This document shows positions 1-5,731 of a stretch of DNA of 10,000 bases, in pieces; within the stretch, counting starts at the first letter, position 1, and each line of letters opens with the position of its first letter. Made by a program: the position numbers and the translations under genes. Under the pieces are notes generated by a model. It saw nothing but the letters and a program-made list of their open reading frames with translations, did no database searches and was not told the origin of the DNA. Source of the DNA: Flavobacterium sp. (lineage in GTDB: Bacteria > Bacteroidota > Bacteroidia > Flavobacteriales > Flavobacteriaceae); contig NZ_JAIWOF010000233.1 in NCBI RefSeq assembly GCF_020217025.1, forward strand, positions 1 to 10,000, given 5' to 3'.

Positions 1-1
1 A

Positions 2-238
2 GCTTCTGAAATCGAAAAAATTAAAGATTGTAAGGTTTTGGTAGTGAATTGCTTGCGAGAAGAACCACATGCAACACATTTTAATTTAGAAGAAGTTTTA
101 CATTTCATATCTTTGGTGCGTCCAAAAACAACTTATTTAACACATATTAGCCATTTGTTTGGTTTTCATGAAGAAATTCAGAAGAAATTGCCAAAAAATG
201 TGTTCGTAGCTTATGATAATTTAGAAATTAATATTTAA
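2..238 (+). CDS. MBL-fold metallo-hydrolase, 3' end only
   Basis: This is the C-terminal 78 residues of a protein whose start lies before the window; the frame is open from base 2 to the TAA at 236-238. The tail contains TYLTHISH followed by a helix and LPKNVFVAYDNLEI. This matches the end of metallo-beta-lactamase-fold hydrolases of the PhnP/RNase Z-like type found in Bacteroidetes, where the His residues of THxSH take part in binding the two-metal centre and the chain ends in a short AYD-L-I strand. The metal-binding HxHxDH motif would lie upstream and cannot be checked. The next gene starts 5 bases after the stop, so they are probably co-transcribed. The substrate is unknown. The family call is fairly sure; the specific reaction is not assigned. 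Confidence 0.75.
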   Translation, partial: ASEIEKIKDCKVLVVNCLREEPHATHFNLEEVLHFISLVRPKTTYLTHISHLFGFHEEIQKKLPKNVFVAYDNLEINI

Positions 239-243
239 TACTT

Positions 244-738
244 ATGAAGAACGTAATTTTGTATACTTTGATTTTCTCATTATTGTTTAATGTATTTCAA
301 TATGTGAATTCAACCAAAATATTAGATGCTAAAGATAAAGAAGTACTAAAAGTAAAAGCGAATTTAAAAACGTCGAGAGATTCTGTTGCCACTTTAGCTA
401 ATGCTAATTATTTTGCTTTGGAAAGCGACGAAGATGCGCAAGAATATTTCTTTTCTAACAATTTAGATTATCAAAAAGTAGCTGTAAAAGTTAAAGAAGA
501 TTTGATTAGTTTAAACGAAAATAAAAAAGGAAATCCGCTTGTTCCATATGAACCAATTGATGGTGTTCCGTTTTTGATTAATACATCAAAAATTCTTAAC
601 CACAGATGGATAATTGCTGAATTTTCTTGTGGCGATTTATGGGGTCAAGTTTTAATAAAATATTTTGTCACACAAGGAAAACCAACTGATTTTGAAACAG
701 TAGAAACGGTTTTATACGAAAGACAAACGAAAGAATAA
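244..738 (+). CDS. Membrane-anchored or exported protein of unknown function, 164 aa
   Basis: I do not assign a function. Residues 1-20 are hydrophobic with one Lys near the start and no clear signal-peptidase cleavage site, so the protein is probably anchored by an N-terminal helix with the rest in the periplasm. A short charged, helix-prone stretch follows (about 25-50). The C-terminal half looks like a small folded alpha/beta domain with a conserved-looking core, LNHRWIIAEFSCGDLWGQVLIKYF (given in part: residues about 118-141, Trp122 and Trp133 prominent). From memory, similar proteins recur in flavobacterial genomes, sometimes labelled only 'hydrolase'; no catalytic motif supports that label here. 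The gene starts 5 bases after the metallo-hydrolase stop and ends 15 bases before the PLP enzyme, so an operon is likely. Base composition matches its neighbours. Confidence 0.85.
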   Translation: MKNVILYTLIFSLLFNVFQYVNSTKILDAKDKEVLKVKANLKTSRDSVATLANANYFALESDEDAQEYFFSNNLDYQKVAVKVKEDLISLNENKKGNPLVPYEPIDGVPFLINTSKILNHRWIIAEFSCGDLWGQVLIKYFVTQGKPTDFETVETVLYERQTKE

Positions 739-753
739 ATAAAATACAACGCA

Positions 754-2241
754 ATGTCGACTACAACTACTAAAACCCAATTAGAATGTTACTTTGAGGA
801 GTTCAGAAAGGATATAATTGGTATCAATCAAAAATTTCAATCGCCTTTTGGGGAAAAGAAAATCATTTACACCGATTGGACAGCCAGCGGAAGATTATAT
901 CGCCCAATTGAAGAGAAATTGATGAACGATTTTGGTCCGTTTGTTGCCAATACGCATACCGAAACTTCAGTTACAGGAACCGCTATGACAATGGCGTATC
1001 ATGAAGCACGTCATATTATCAAACATCATGTAAATGCATCTGATTCGGATATTTTAATTACCGATGGAACGGGAATGACAGGTGTTGTGAATAAATTCCA
1101 ACGTATTTTAGGACTTCGTATTCCAGAAAATTTAAAAGAGTTTACAGCGATTCCAAACGAATTAAAACCAATCGTTTTTATTTCGCACATGGAACACCAT
1201 TCCAATCAAACATCTTGGTTAGAAACTATTGCAGATGTAGTGGTAATTCCAGCTGATGAAAACGGATTGTTATGCATTAATGAATTAAAGAATTTACTAG
1301 AAAAATACAAAGACAGAAGTTTTAAAATAGCTTCAATAACGTCTTGTTCAAACGTAACAGGAATTAGAACGCCTTATCACGAAGTAGCCAAATTAATGCA
1401 CCAAAATAATGGGGTTTGCTTTGTAGATTTCGCTTGTTCGGGTCCGTATGTGAATATCAATATGCATCCAGAAGATTCAGAAAGTTATTTGGATGCGATT
1501 TTCTTTTCGCCTCACAAGTTTTTAGGTGGCCCTGGAACTTCAGGCGTTTTGATTTTCAATAAAGATTTATACAAAAATAACGTTCCCGATTGTCCAGGTG
1601 GAGGAACCGTAAGTTGGACAAACCCTTGGGGCGAACACAAATACATCGATAATATCGAAGATAGAGAAGATGGTGGAACTCCAGGTTTCTTGCAGGTAAT
1701 GAAAACGGCTTTGGCGATTCAGTTGAAAGAAAAAATGGGCGTTCAAAATATTTTAGATAGAGAACACGAAATTGTTGATTACATTTTTGAAGCTCTTGGA
1801 AATATTGATAATTTACATATTTTGGCAAACCAACACCAAGATAGGTTAGGAGTCATTTCGTTTTATATTGATGATTTACATTATAATTTAGGAGTAAAAT
1901 TATTGAATGATAGATTCGGAATTCAAACGCGTGGTGGCTGTAGTTGCGCTGGAACTTACGGACATTATTTGTTACACGTAGACCAAGAAACTTCGCATGA
2001 TTTGGTTTGTAAAATTTCTTCAGGAGATTTAATTCAAAAACCGGGATGGATTCGTATGTCGATTCATCCAACGACTACAACAGAAGAAATAGAATTCGTT
2101 TGCGAAAACATCAAAGCTTTAGCAGCTAATCATAAAGAATGGGGAACGGATTATGAATACAATCCTAAAACCAATGAATTTGTTCATAAAAGTGCCAAAG
2201 GTGAAATCAAGGAAATGGTTCACAATTGGTTTAATTTATAA
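754..2241 (+). CDS. Class-V aminotransferase-fold PLP enzyme, cysteine desulfurase-like
   Basis: A 495-residue cytoplasmic PLP enzyme of fold type I, class V (cysteine desulfurase / selenocysteine lyase / isopenicillin-N-epimerase group). Visible landmarks in order are: glycine-rich TDGTGMTG near 103-110 (phosphate-binding turn), EHHSN at 147-151 (His stacking on the cofactor), SCSNVTG at 197-203, VDFA with Asp225 (pairs with the pyridine nitrogen), and FSPHK with Lys255 as the likely Schiff-base lysine. These are followed by GGGTV at 282-286, EDGGTP at 305-310, RGGCSCAG at 393-400, and GWIRMSIHPT with Arg434, probably the substrate carboxylate ligand. Cys398 aligns with the catalytic cysteine of SufS (RxGxxC), so sulfur or selenium transfer is plausible. 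The enzyme is roughly 90 residues longer than typical SufS, and no Suf scaffold genes are present. It is therefore probably not the housekeeping desulfurase. Last gene of the run; a hairpin terminator follows. Confidence 0.9.
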   Translation: MSTTTTKTQLECYFEEFRKDIIGINQKFQSPFGEKKIIYTDWTASGRLYRPIEEKLMNDFGPFVANTHTETSVTGTAMTMAYHEARHIIKHHVNASDSDILITDGTGMTGVVNKFQRILGLRIPENLKEFTAIPNELKPIVFISHMEHHSNQTSWLETIADVVVIPADENGLLCINELKNLLEKYKDRSFKIASITSCSNVTGIRTPYHEVAKLMHQNNGVCFVDFACSGPYVNINMHPEDSESYLDAIFFSPHKFLGGPGTSGVLIFNKDLYKNNVPDCPGGGTVSWTNPWGEHKYIDNIEDREDGGTPGFLQVMKTALAIQLKEKMGVQNILDREHEIVDYIFEALGNIDNLHILANQHQDRLGVISFYIDDLHYNLGVKLLNDRFGIQTRGGCSCAGTYGHYLLHVDQETSHDLVCKISSGDLIQKPGWIRMSIHPTTTTEEIEFVCENIKALAANHKEWGTDYEYNPKTNEFVHKSAKGEIKEMVHNWFNL

Positions 2242-2243
2242 AA

Positions 2244-2276
2244 AGAAAGCTCAGTGATTACTGAGCTTTTTCTTTT
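2244..2276. terminator. Bidirectional intrinsic terminator between convergent genes
   Basis: AGCTCAGT (2248-2255), loop GATT, ACTGAGCT (2260-2267) form a perfect 8-bp stem, extended by A-T pairs on both sides. A T-rich run follows on the + strand (2268-2276), and the A-rich 5' flank serves as a T-run when read from the minus strand. It ends both the PLP-enzyme transcript and the acyltransferase transcript. The acyltransferase stop codon (2258-2260) lies at the loop, so the right arm is also coding sequence for its last residues. Confidence 0.9.
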
Positions 2277-3139
2277 GTATGTTTCCATCTTTTATGTGTC
2301 CACAAGTAAAATTCGGGCGCTTCATAGATTTGTTCTTCTACTAATTTTAAGAATTTATCGGTAATCTCGTAATTAGGAACAGATTTTACATCTTCAGAAA
2401 GAATTTCAAAACTTGCTTCGTAATAGCCTCTTTTTACTTTCTTAACTTTTAAGAAAATTACATTCATATCAAAACGTTTAGCAAGCATTTCTGCCCCTGT
2501 GTGAACGGGAACAATATGTCCCATAAAAGGAGCCCAATGATAAGCAGCATTTGCCTTTGGCGATTGATCACTAGCAAAGCCATATATACCTAAAACATGA
2601 TTTTTATGATTTTCTGCAATTGTTGGAATAGTTTGCTTTGTAGTAATTAATTCGGCTTTAAATTTAGAGCGAATTCTTTTTACTAATTTGTCAAAATACG
2701 GATTGGATAATTTTTTATAAATTCCAAATCCTTTGCAATGAATGTAATAATTCATTGATACTACCCATTCATAACTAGCATAATGCGCACACATTAAAGC
2801 AATACTTTTGTTCTTTTTTTCCAATTCATAATATACCTCCATGTTGCTAAAAGTAAATCGTTTTTCAATTTCTTTTTGCGAGATGGCAATGGTTTTTATC
2901 ATTTCTAAGAACATATCACACATGTGGCTGTAAAATTTCTTTTCAATGGCAAGTCTTTCTTTATCAGATAAATGGGGTAAAGCTAATTTAATGTTAGCAC
3001 GCACTACTTTTTTTCTGTAACCAATAATGTTATAGGTTAAAAAACATATAAAATCGGAAAACAAATAAAAAATAGGGAATGGTAGAATAGATATTATCCA
3101 CAGTATCGGATAGATAAGTATGTAAACTAATAATTGCAT
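2258..3139 (-). CDS. Lysophospholipid / lipid A acyltransferase, HtrB/LpxL family
   Basis: A 293-residue inner-membrane acyltransferase of the LpxL/HtrB (lipid A secondary acyltransferase) family, which transfers an acyl chain to a lipid A precursor at the cytoplasmic face. Residues about 3-25 form an N-terminal membrane helix rich in Ile, Leu and Pro, and a second hydrophobic stretch follows (26-40). The catalytic H-x4-E motif is His119-YASY-Glu124. DQSP at 191-194 and the C-terminal WTHKRWKH (280-287) match the typical DQ.P and W.HRRWK signatures of the family, and the length is normal. The gene stands alone: it converges on the PLP gene and is divergent from the rhomboid gene. A perfect -7 box (TATATTTG) lies 16 bases upstream of the ATG. 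In Bacteroidetes, family members can also act on other lipids, so the exact acceptor is inferred. Confidence 0.9.
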   Translation of the reverse strand: MQLLVYILIYPILWIISILPFPIFYLFSDFICFLTYNIIGYRKKVVRANIKLALPHLSDKERLAIEKKFYSHMCDMFLEMIKTIAISQKEIEKRFTFSNMEVYYELEKKNKSIALMCAHYASYEWVVSMNYYIHCKGFGIYKKLSNPYFDKLVKRIRSKFKAELITTKQTIPTIAENHKNHVLGIYGFASDQSPKANAAYHWAPFMGHIVPVHTGAEMLAKRFDMNVIFLKVKKVKRGYYEASFEILSEDVKSVPNYEITDKFLKLVEEQIYEAPEFYLWTHKRWKHTKEKAQ

Positions 3140-3154
3140 TCGTTTAAATTTTTA

Positions 3155-3162
3155 CAAATATA
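3155..3162 (-). promoter_or_regulatory. -7 promoter box for the acyltransferase gene
   Basis: Read on the minus strand this is TATATTTG, an exact match to the Bacteroidetes housekeeping -7 consensus TAnnTTTG, 16 bases before the acyltransferase ATG. No good TTTG-type -33 box is seen at the expected 19-21 base spacing, so the call rests on the -7 match and position. Confidence 0.5.
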
Positions 3163-3166
3163 CTTT

Positions 3167-3182
3167 TTTACTTGCAAGTAAA
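3167..3182. promoter_or_regulatory. 16-bp perfect palindrome, candidate operator
   Basis: TTTACTTGCAAGTAAA is a perfect inverted repeat with no spacer, placed between the divergent acyltransferase and rhomboid genes. It lies just upstream of the acyltransferase -7 box and overlaps a TAAATTTG match (3179-3186) that could serve the rhomboid gene. A short zero-spacer palindrome is typical of dimeric winged-helix repressor sites; the ACTTGCAAGT core recalls HxlR/MarR-type operators. No regulator gene for it lies next to it in the window. Confidence 0.45.
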
Positions 3183-3186
3183 TTTG
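3179..3186 (+). promoter_or_regulatory. Possible -7 promoter box for the rhomboid gene
   Basis: TAAATTTG matches TAnnTTTG and would start transcription about 25-30 bases before the rhomboid ATG. A -33 box is not evident. Its first four bases are also the right end of the 16-bp palindrome, so a protein bound there would block it. Confidence 0.4.
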
Positions 3187-3219
3187 CCAAAGTATTCCTA
3201 AATTTACAAAAAAAACTTT

Positions 3220-3846
3220 ATGAACATTGTTTTATTAGTTATTCTTGCGGCTAATGGTTTAATTAGTTATAAAGGTTTTAACGATACACATTTCTTTAGA
3301 AAATACGAATTTCATATTGGAAGCATTCGCTCTGGTGAACAGTTTAGAATGTTTTCTTCTGGATTTTTACATGTAGATTTGATGCATTTGCTTTTCAATA
3401 TGTTTACGCTTTATATGTTTGCTCCTTTTGTAATTAATAGTGTAGGTGCTATGTATTTTGCTTATCTGTACTTTGGAAGTTTAATTGCGGGAAATTTACT
3501 CACTTTGTATTTTCATAAAGATGAATATTACTACCGAGCGGTTGGCGCTTCTGGTGCGGTAATGGGAATTATTTACAGCGCTATTTTGTTAGAACCTAAT
3601 TTGTACATGTACGGATTTATTCCAGGTTATATCTTCGGATTTGCCTATTTACTATTTTCAATTTATGGTATGAAAGCAAAGAATGATAATATTGGCCATG
3701 TAGCGCATTTTGGTGGCGCTATTGGCGGATTTGTAATTACTTTAGTAAAATTTCCTTTTTTAATTACAGAAGAACCAAAAACAGTAATAGCATTGTTAGT
3801 TCCTATTGTGATTTTATTTATCATGGCTAAAATGAAAAAAATATAA
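3220..3846 (+). CDS. Rhomboid-family intramembrane serine protease
   Basis: A 208-residue polytopic inner-membrane protease that cleaves transmembrane substrates inside the lipid bilayer. Key residues are all present: H56-LLF-N60 in helix 2 (oxyanion site, equivalent to GlpG His150/Asn154), the GASG motif at 109-112 with nucleophile Ser111, and GHVAHFGG at 159-166 with catalytic His163 followed by the GxxxG packing pattern (GGAIGG). About six hydrophobic helices are predicted, i.e. the basic bacterial rhomboid core with no cytosolic N-terminal domain. The ATG chosen opens directly into helix 1. It is divergent from the acyltransferase; the SIMPL gene follows 57 bases downstream with its own candidate promoter. 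Substrates are unknown. Confidence 0.95.
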   Translation: MNIVLLVILAANGLISYKGFNDTHFFRKYEFHIGSIRSGEQFRMFSSGFLHVDLMHLLFNMFTLYMFAPFVINSVGAMYFAYLYFGSLIAGNLLTLYFHKDEYYYRAVGASGAVMGIIYSAILLEPNLYMYGFIPGYIFGFAYLLFSIYGMKAKNDNIGHVAHFGGAIGGFVITLVKFPFLITEEPKTVIALLVPIVILFIMAKMKKI

Positions 3847-3857
3847 AGGGATTCATT

Positions 3858-3876
3858 TTTGGCACAATACTTGAAA
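3858..3876 (+). promoter_or_regulatory. Sigma-54-like promoter upstream of the SIMPL gene
   Basis: TTTGGCACAATACTTGAAA carries the -24 half TTGGCAC and a -12 half TTGA at the correct spacing: GG at 3861-3862, ten bases, then GA at 3873-3874 where GC is canonical. Transcription would start near 3886, about 18 bases before the ATG. No TAnnTTTG box is seen in the same gap. The single deviation at -12 keeps this tentative. Confidence 0.45.
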
Positions 3877-3903
3877 ACTATAAATTATTAAAATATTAAG
3901 ATT

Positions 3904-4596
3904 ATGAAAAAACTAGTAATGATACTATTATTCTCAGCAGGTATGGTACAAGCACAAGAAGTAAAAACAGTTCCACAAATTAGTATTTCTGGTGAAGGTA
4001 AAATCAAAGTAACTCCAGACGAAGCTATAATTACAGTTGCTGTGGAAAACACAGGAAAAGAAGCAGCCGAAGTAAAAAAGAAAAACGATGAAATCGTAGA
4101 TAAAGTCTTGAAATTAATCAAGCAACGCGGAATTCCAACAGCCGATTATCAAACACAACGTGTAAACTTGTATAAAAACTACGATTATAATACTAAAAAA
4201 TACAATTATGTAGCCAATCAAACGATTTCTATTCATTTGAAAGACTTAACTAAATATGATAAGTTAATGATGGATTTGGTAGATAGCGGCATCAATTCAA
4301 TTCAAGGAGTAGAGTTTAAATCGTCTAAGATTAAAGAGTTTGAACGTGATGCTCGTAAAAAAGCCATGATAGATGCCAAACAAAAAGCAGAAGATTATGT
4401 TTCTGTTTTAGCGGGACAAAAAGTAGGGAAGGCGTTAGTAATTTCAGATAACTCATTTACAAATTATCCACGACCAGTTTATGCTTCTATGAAATCAGTT
4501 GATGTTGCATACGAACAAATGCCTGAAAAAGAAACATTAGCCATTGGAGAAATTGAGATTATTTCAAACGTATCCGTTTCTTTTGTATTAGAATAA
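3904..4596 (+). CDS. Secreted SIMPL-domain (DUF541) protein
   Basis: A 230-residue exported protein. Residues 1-17 are a Sec signal peptide (MKKLVMILLFSAGMVQA, cleavage before Gln18), so the mature protein is periplasmic or surface-associated. The SIMPL domain spans roughly 24-229. It shows an opening strand ISISGEGKIKVTPDEAIITV, a lysine-rich helix (51-73), the typical second helix ARKKAMIDAKQKAEDYVSVL (150-169), then G-KALVISD, and a closing GEIEI...VSVSFVLE strand pair. Known relatives include Brucella BP26/Omp28, which form oligomeric channel-like rings; the name comes from a signalling-associated human homologue. The cellular role in Bacteroidetes is unknown. Length and architecture are normal. 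The gene stands alone between a sigma-54-like element and a strong terminator. Confidence 0.93.
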   Translation: MKKLVMILLFSAGMVQAQEVKTVPQISISGEGKIKVTPDEAIITVAVENTGKEAAEVKKKNDEIVDKVLKLIKQRGIPTADYQTQRVNLYKNYDYNTKKYNYVANQTISIHLKDLTKYDKLMMDLVDSGINSIQGVEFKSSKIKEFERDARKKAMIDAKQKAEDYVSVLAGQKVGKALVISDNSFTNYPRPVYASMKSVDVAYEQMPEKETLAIGEIEIISNVSVSFVLE

Positions 4597-4616
4597 AAAA
4601 ATAAGCTAAAAAATAG

Positions 4617-4646
4617 AAAAGCCAGAATGTAAGTTCTGGCTTTTTT
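4617..4646. terminator. Intrinsic terminator after the SIMPL gene
   Basis: GCCAGAA (4621-4627), loop TGTAAG, TTCTGGC (4634-4640) form a perfect 7-bp stem, extended by four A-T pairs from the preceding AAAA, and are followed by TTTTTT (4641-4646). The symmetrical A/T flanks mean it can also stop transcription arriving from the minus-strand gene at 4696-5049. Confidence 0.9.
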
Positions 4647-4695
4647 ATAAAGATTATGAATAATCATTGGTAAACATCAGTATAAAGAAATTGTT

Positions 4696-5049
4696 TTATT
4701 GAGTTCTATGAAATACCACAAATTCACCAGTTTCAATTTCAAATCTTATGGTATCTTTATGTTTTTGGATAAACTTAATTTTATCAATAAATCCTTCGGT
4801 ATTAGTTGTTATTATAAATCCATCAGCAGATTTCCATGTGCCACTTTCTTTTTTACGTCTTTTGGTCATATCGTATGTTTCATCATTTCTAAATTCAAAA
4901 GAGAATTTTGAAAAAGCATTAGTAGTAATAGCTTTGGTTTCCTCATCTAGATTTTTACTAGATTCATGTTTAGAAAAAATCCATTTTCCAACTATATTAG
5001 AAGTTTGTAACTGGTAAAATAGTATCGACATTAAAATTAGAGTTTTCAT
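4696..5049 (-). CDS. Small secreted protein, lipocalin-like
   Basis: 117 residues. The first 15 or so are hydrophobic (MKTLILMSILFYQLQ), consistent with a short signal peptide, although there is no textbook cleavage site. The mature part has NIVGKWIFSK at 18-27, a strand FEFRNDETYDM (51-61), SGTWK at 69-73, and short strands to the C-terminus (IRFEIETGEFVVF). The order 'GKW ... F.nd.ty ... GTWK ... I....' is the pattern of small lipocalin-like proteins common in Bacteroidetes, which would form a compact beta barrel. The ligand is unknown and the family call is moderate. A second small secreted-protein gene on the same strand ends 72 bases upstream; there is no hairpin between them, so shared transcription is possible. 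Confidence 0.6.
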   Translation of the reverse strand: MKTLILMSILFYQLQTSNIVGKWIFSKHESSKNLDEETKAITTNAFSKFSFEFRNDETYDMTKRRKKESGTWKSADGFIITTNTEGFIDKIKFIQKHKDTIRFEIETGEFVVFHRTQ

Positions 5050-5121
5050 TTATTATAAATTTTGATTTAAGATAGATAGTTTTACAATTTATATCATATT
5101 AAAAAACATAGAATTAATTGC

Positions 5122-5517
5122 TTATAATTTATTTGTTATTATTTGTTTAAATCTAACATATTTCTTTCTAGATGTGTAGTAATAATCTATAGATTTATAT
5201 TTCTTTCCTCGTTTGCGTAATATTCTTTGAAAATTAGCTTCGTAATGAATTAATCCAAAATCTTTTTTATAAGTTAAATCAGCATCTCCAAATTTCAAAA
5301 TTCTTTTACAGCCTTTGTCTATAAACGTACCTATTCCGTACCAATATTGTCCGTCATCAGTTTGATAATAATGTTTAAACGTACCATTTTTAAAAAACAC
5401 ATATTTATTACTAAACATTATTGAGTTAGATTGGGTGTAAGTTATGCTGTCTTGAGAATATGTGTTTTGTATGATTAATAATAGAATTGTAGAGTACACT
5501 ATATTTAATTTTTGCAT
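5122..5517 (-). CDS. Small secreted protein of unknown function, 131 aa
   Basis: I do not recognise a named family. Residues 1-21 are a clear Sec signal peptide (MQKLNIVYSTILLLIIQNTYS, cleavage before Gln22). The mature part is rich in Tyr, Lys and aromatics: FFKNGTFKHYY at 58-68, a Tyr-Trp-Tyr patch, YGIGTF at about 80-85, ILKFGD, then a basic tail (RKRGKKYKS, SRKKYVRFKQ). The 'F.NGTF ... G.GTF ... I.KF' order is like small beta-rich secreted proteins and loosely like the next gene downstream on the same strand, so the two may share a fold. The stop codon is at 5122-5124. The gene begins about 50 bases from a GC-richer hairpin element. No -7 box is visible directly upstream. Confidence 0.7.
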   Translation of the reverse strand: MQKLNIVYSTILLLIIQNTYSQDSITYTQSNSIMFSNKYVFFKNGTFKHYYQTDDGQYWYGIGTFIDKGCKRILKFGDADLTYKKDFGLIHYEANFQRILRKRGKKYKSIDYYYTSRKKYVRFKQIITNKL

Positions 5518-5571
5518 AACTAAGATTTATATAGTTATTAAGTGAAGATTCATTTCGTTTGAGATGAAGTC

Positions 5572-5698
5572 TAACGTTTCGCCGCTAACCGACTGTTGCG
5601 AAGCCAGCGAACTGCGTACTGTCTGCTAAGATAAAGTTTTTACGTGAAAAACAGACGTGAAACCAAGAAAATCCAGCAATAGCGGTTAACGGCTGTTA
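5572..5698. repeat. TAAC...GTTA imperfect hairpin element, copy A (127 bp)
   Basis: A non-coding, GC-richer block. It begins TAACGTTT and ends GGCTGTTA, so its outer four bases pair (5572-5575 with 5695-5698). Inside, GCCGCTAACCG (5581-5591) pairs with CGGTTAACGGC (5683-5693) with one mismatch in eleven. GTTTTT (5636-5641) and AAAAAC (5647-5652) make a small central hairpin around ACGTG. Just outside, the left-arm GCCAGC (5603-5608) also has a complement, GCTGGC (5702-5707). It lies between the small secreted-protein gene and the 3' end of the receptor gene. Its design and length match copy B at 9365-9493. It may also fold downstream of the receptor transcript and act as a weak terminator. 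Confidence 0.6.
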
Positions 5699-5731
5699 CC
5701 TGCTGGCGTATTTTCCGTATTGCACTTTCCG

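Noticed and set aside
1556..2071. Minus-strand reading frames inside the PLP-enzyme gene
   Set aside because: Antisense shadows of a well-supported gene, with no recognisable protein features.
754..2241. Housekeeping SufS
   Set aside because: It is about 90 residues too long, the cysteine loop is RGGCSCAG rather than RTGHHCAQ, and no other suf genes adjoin it.
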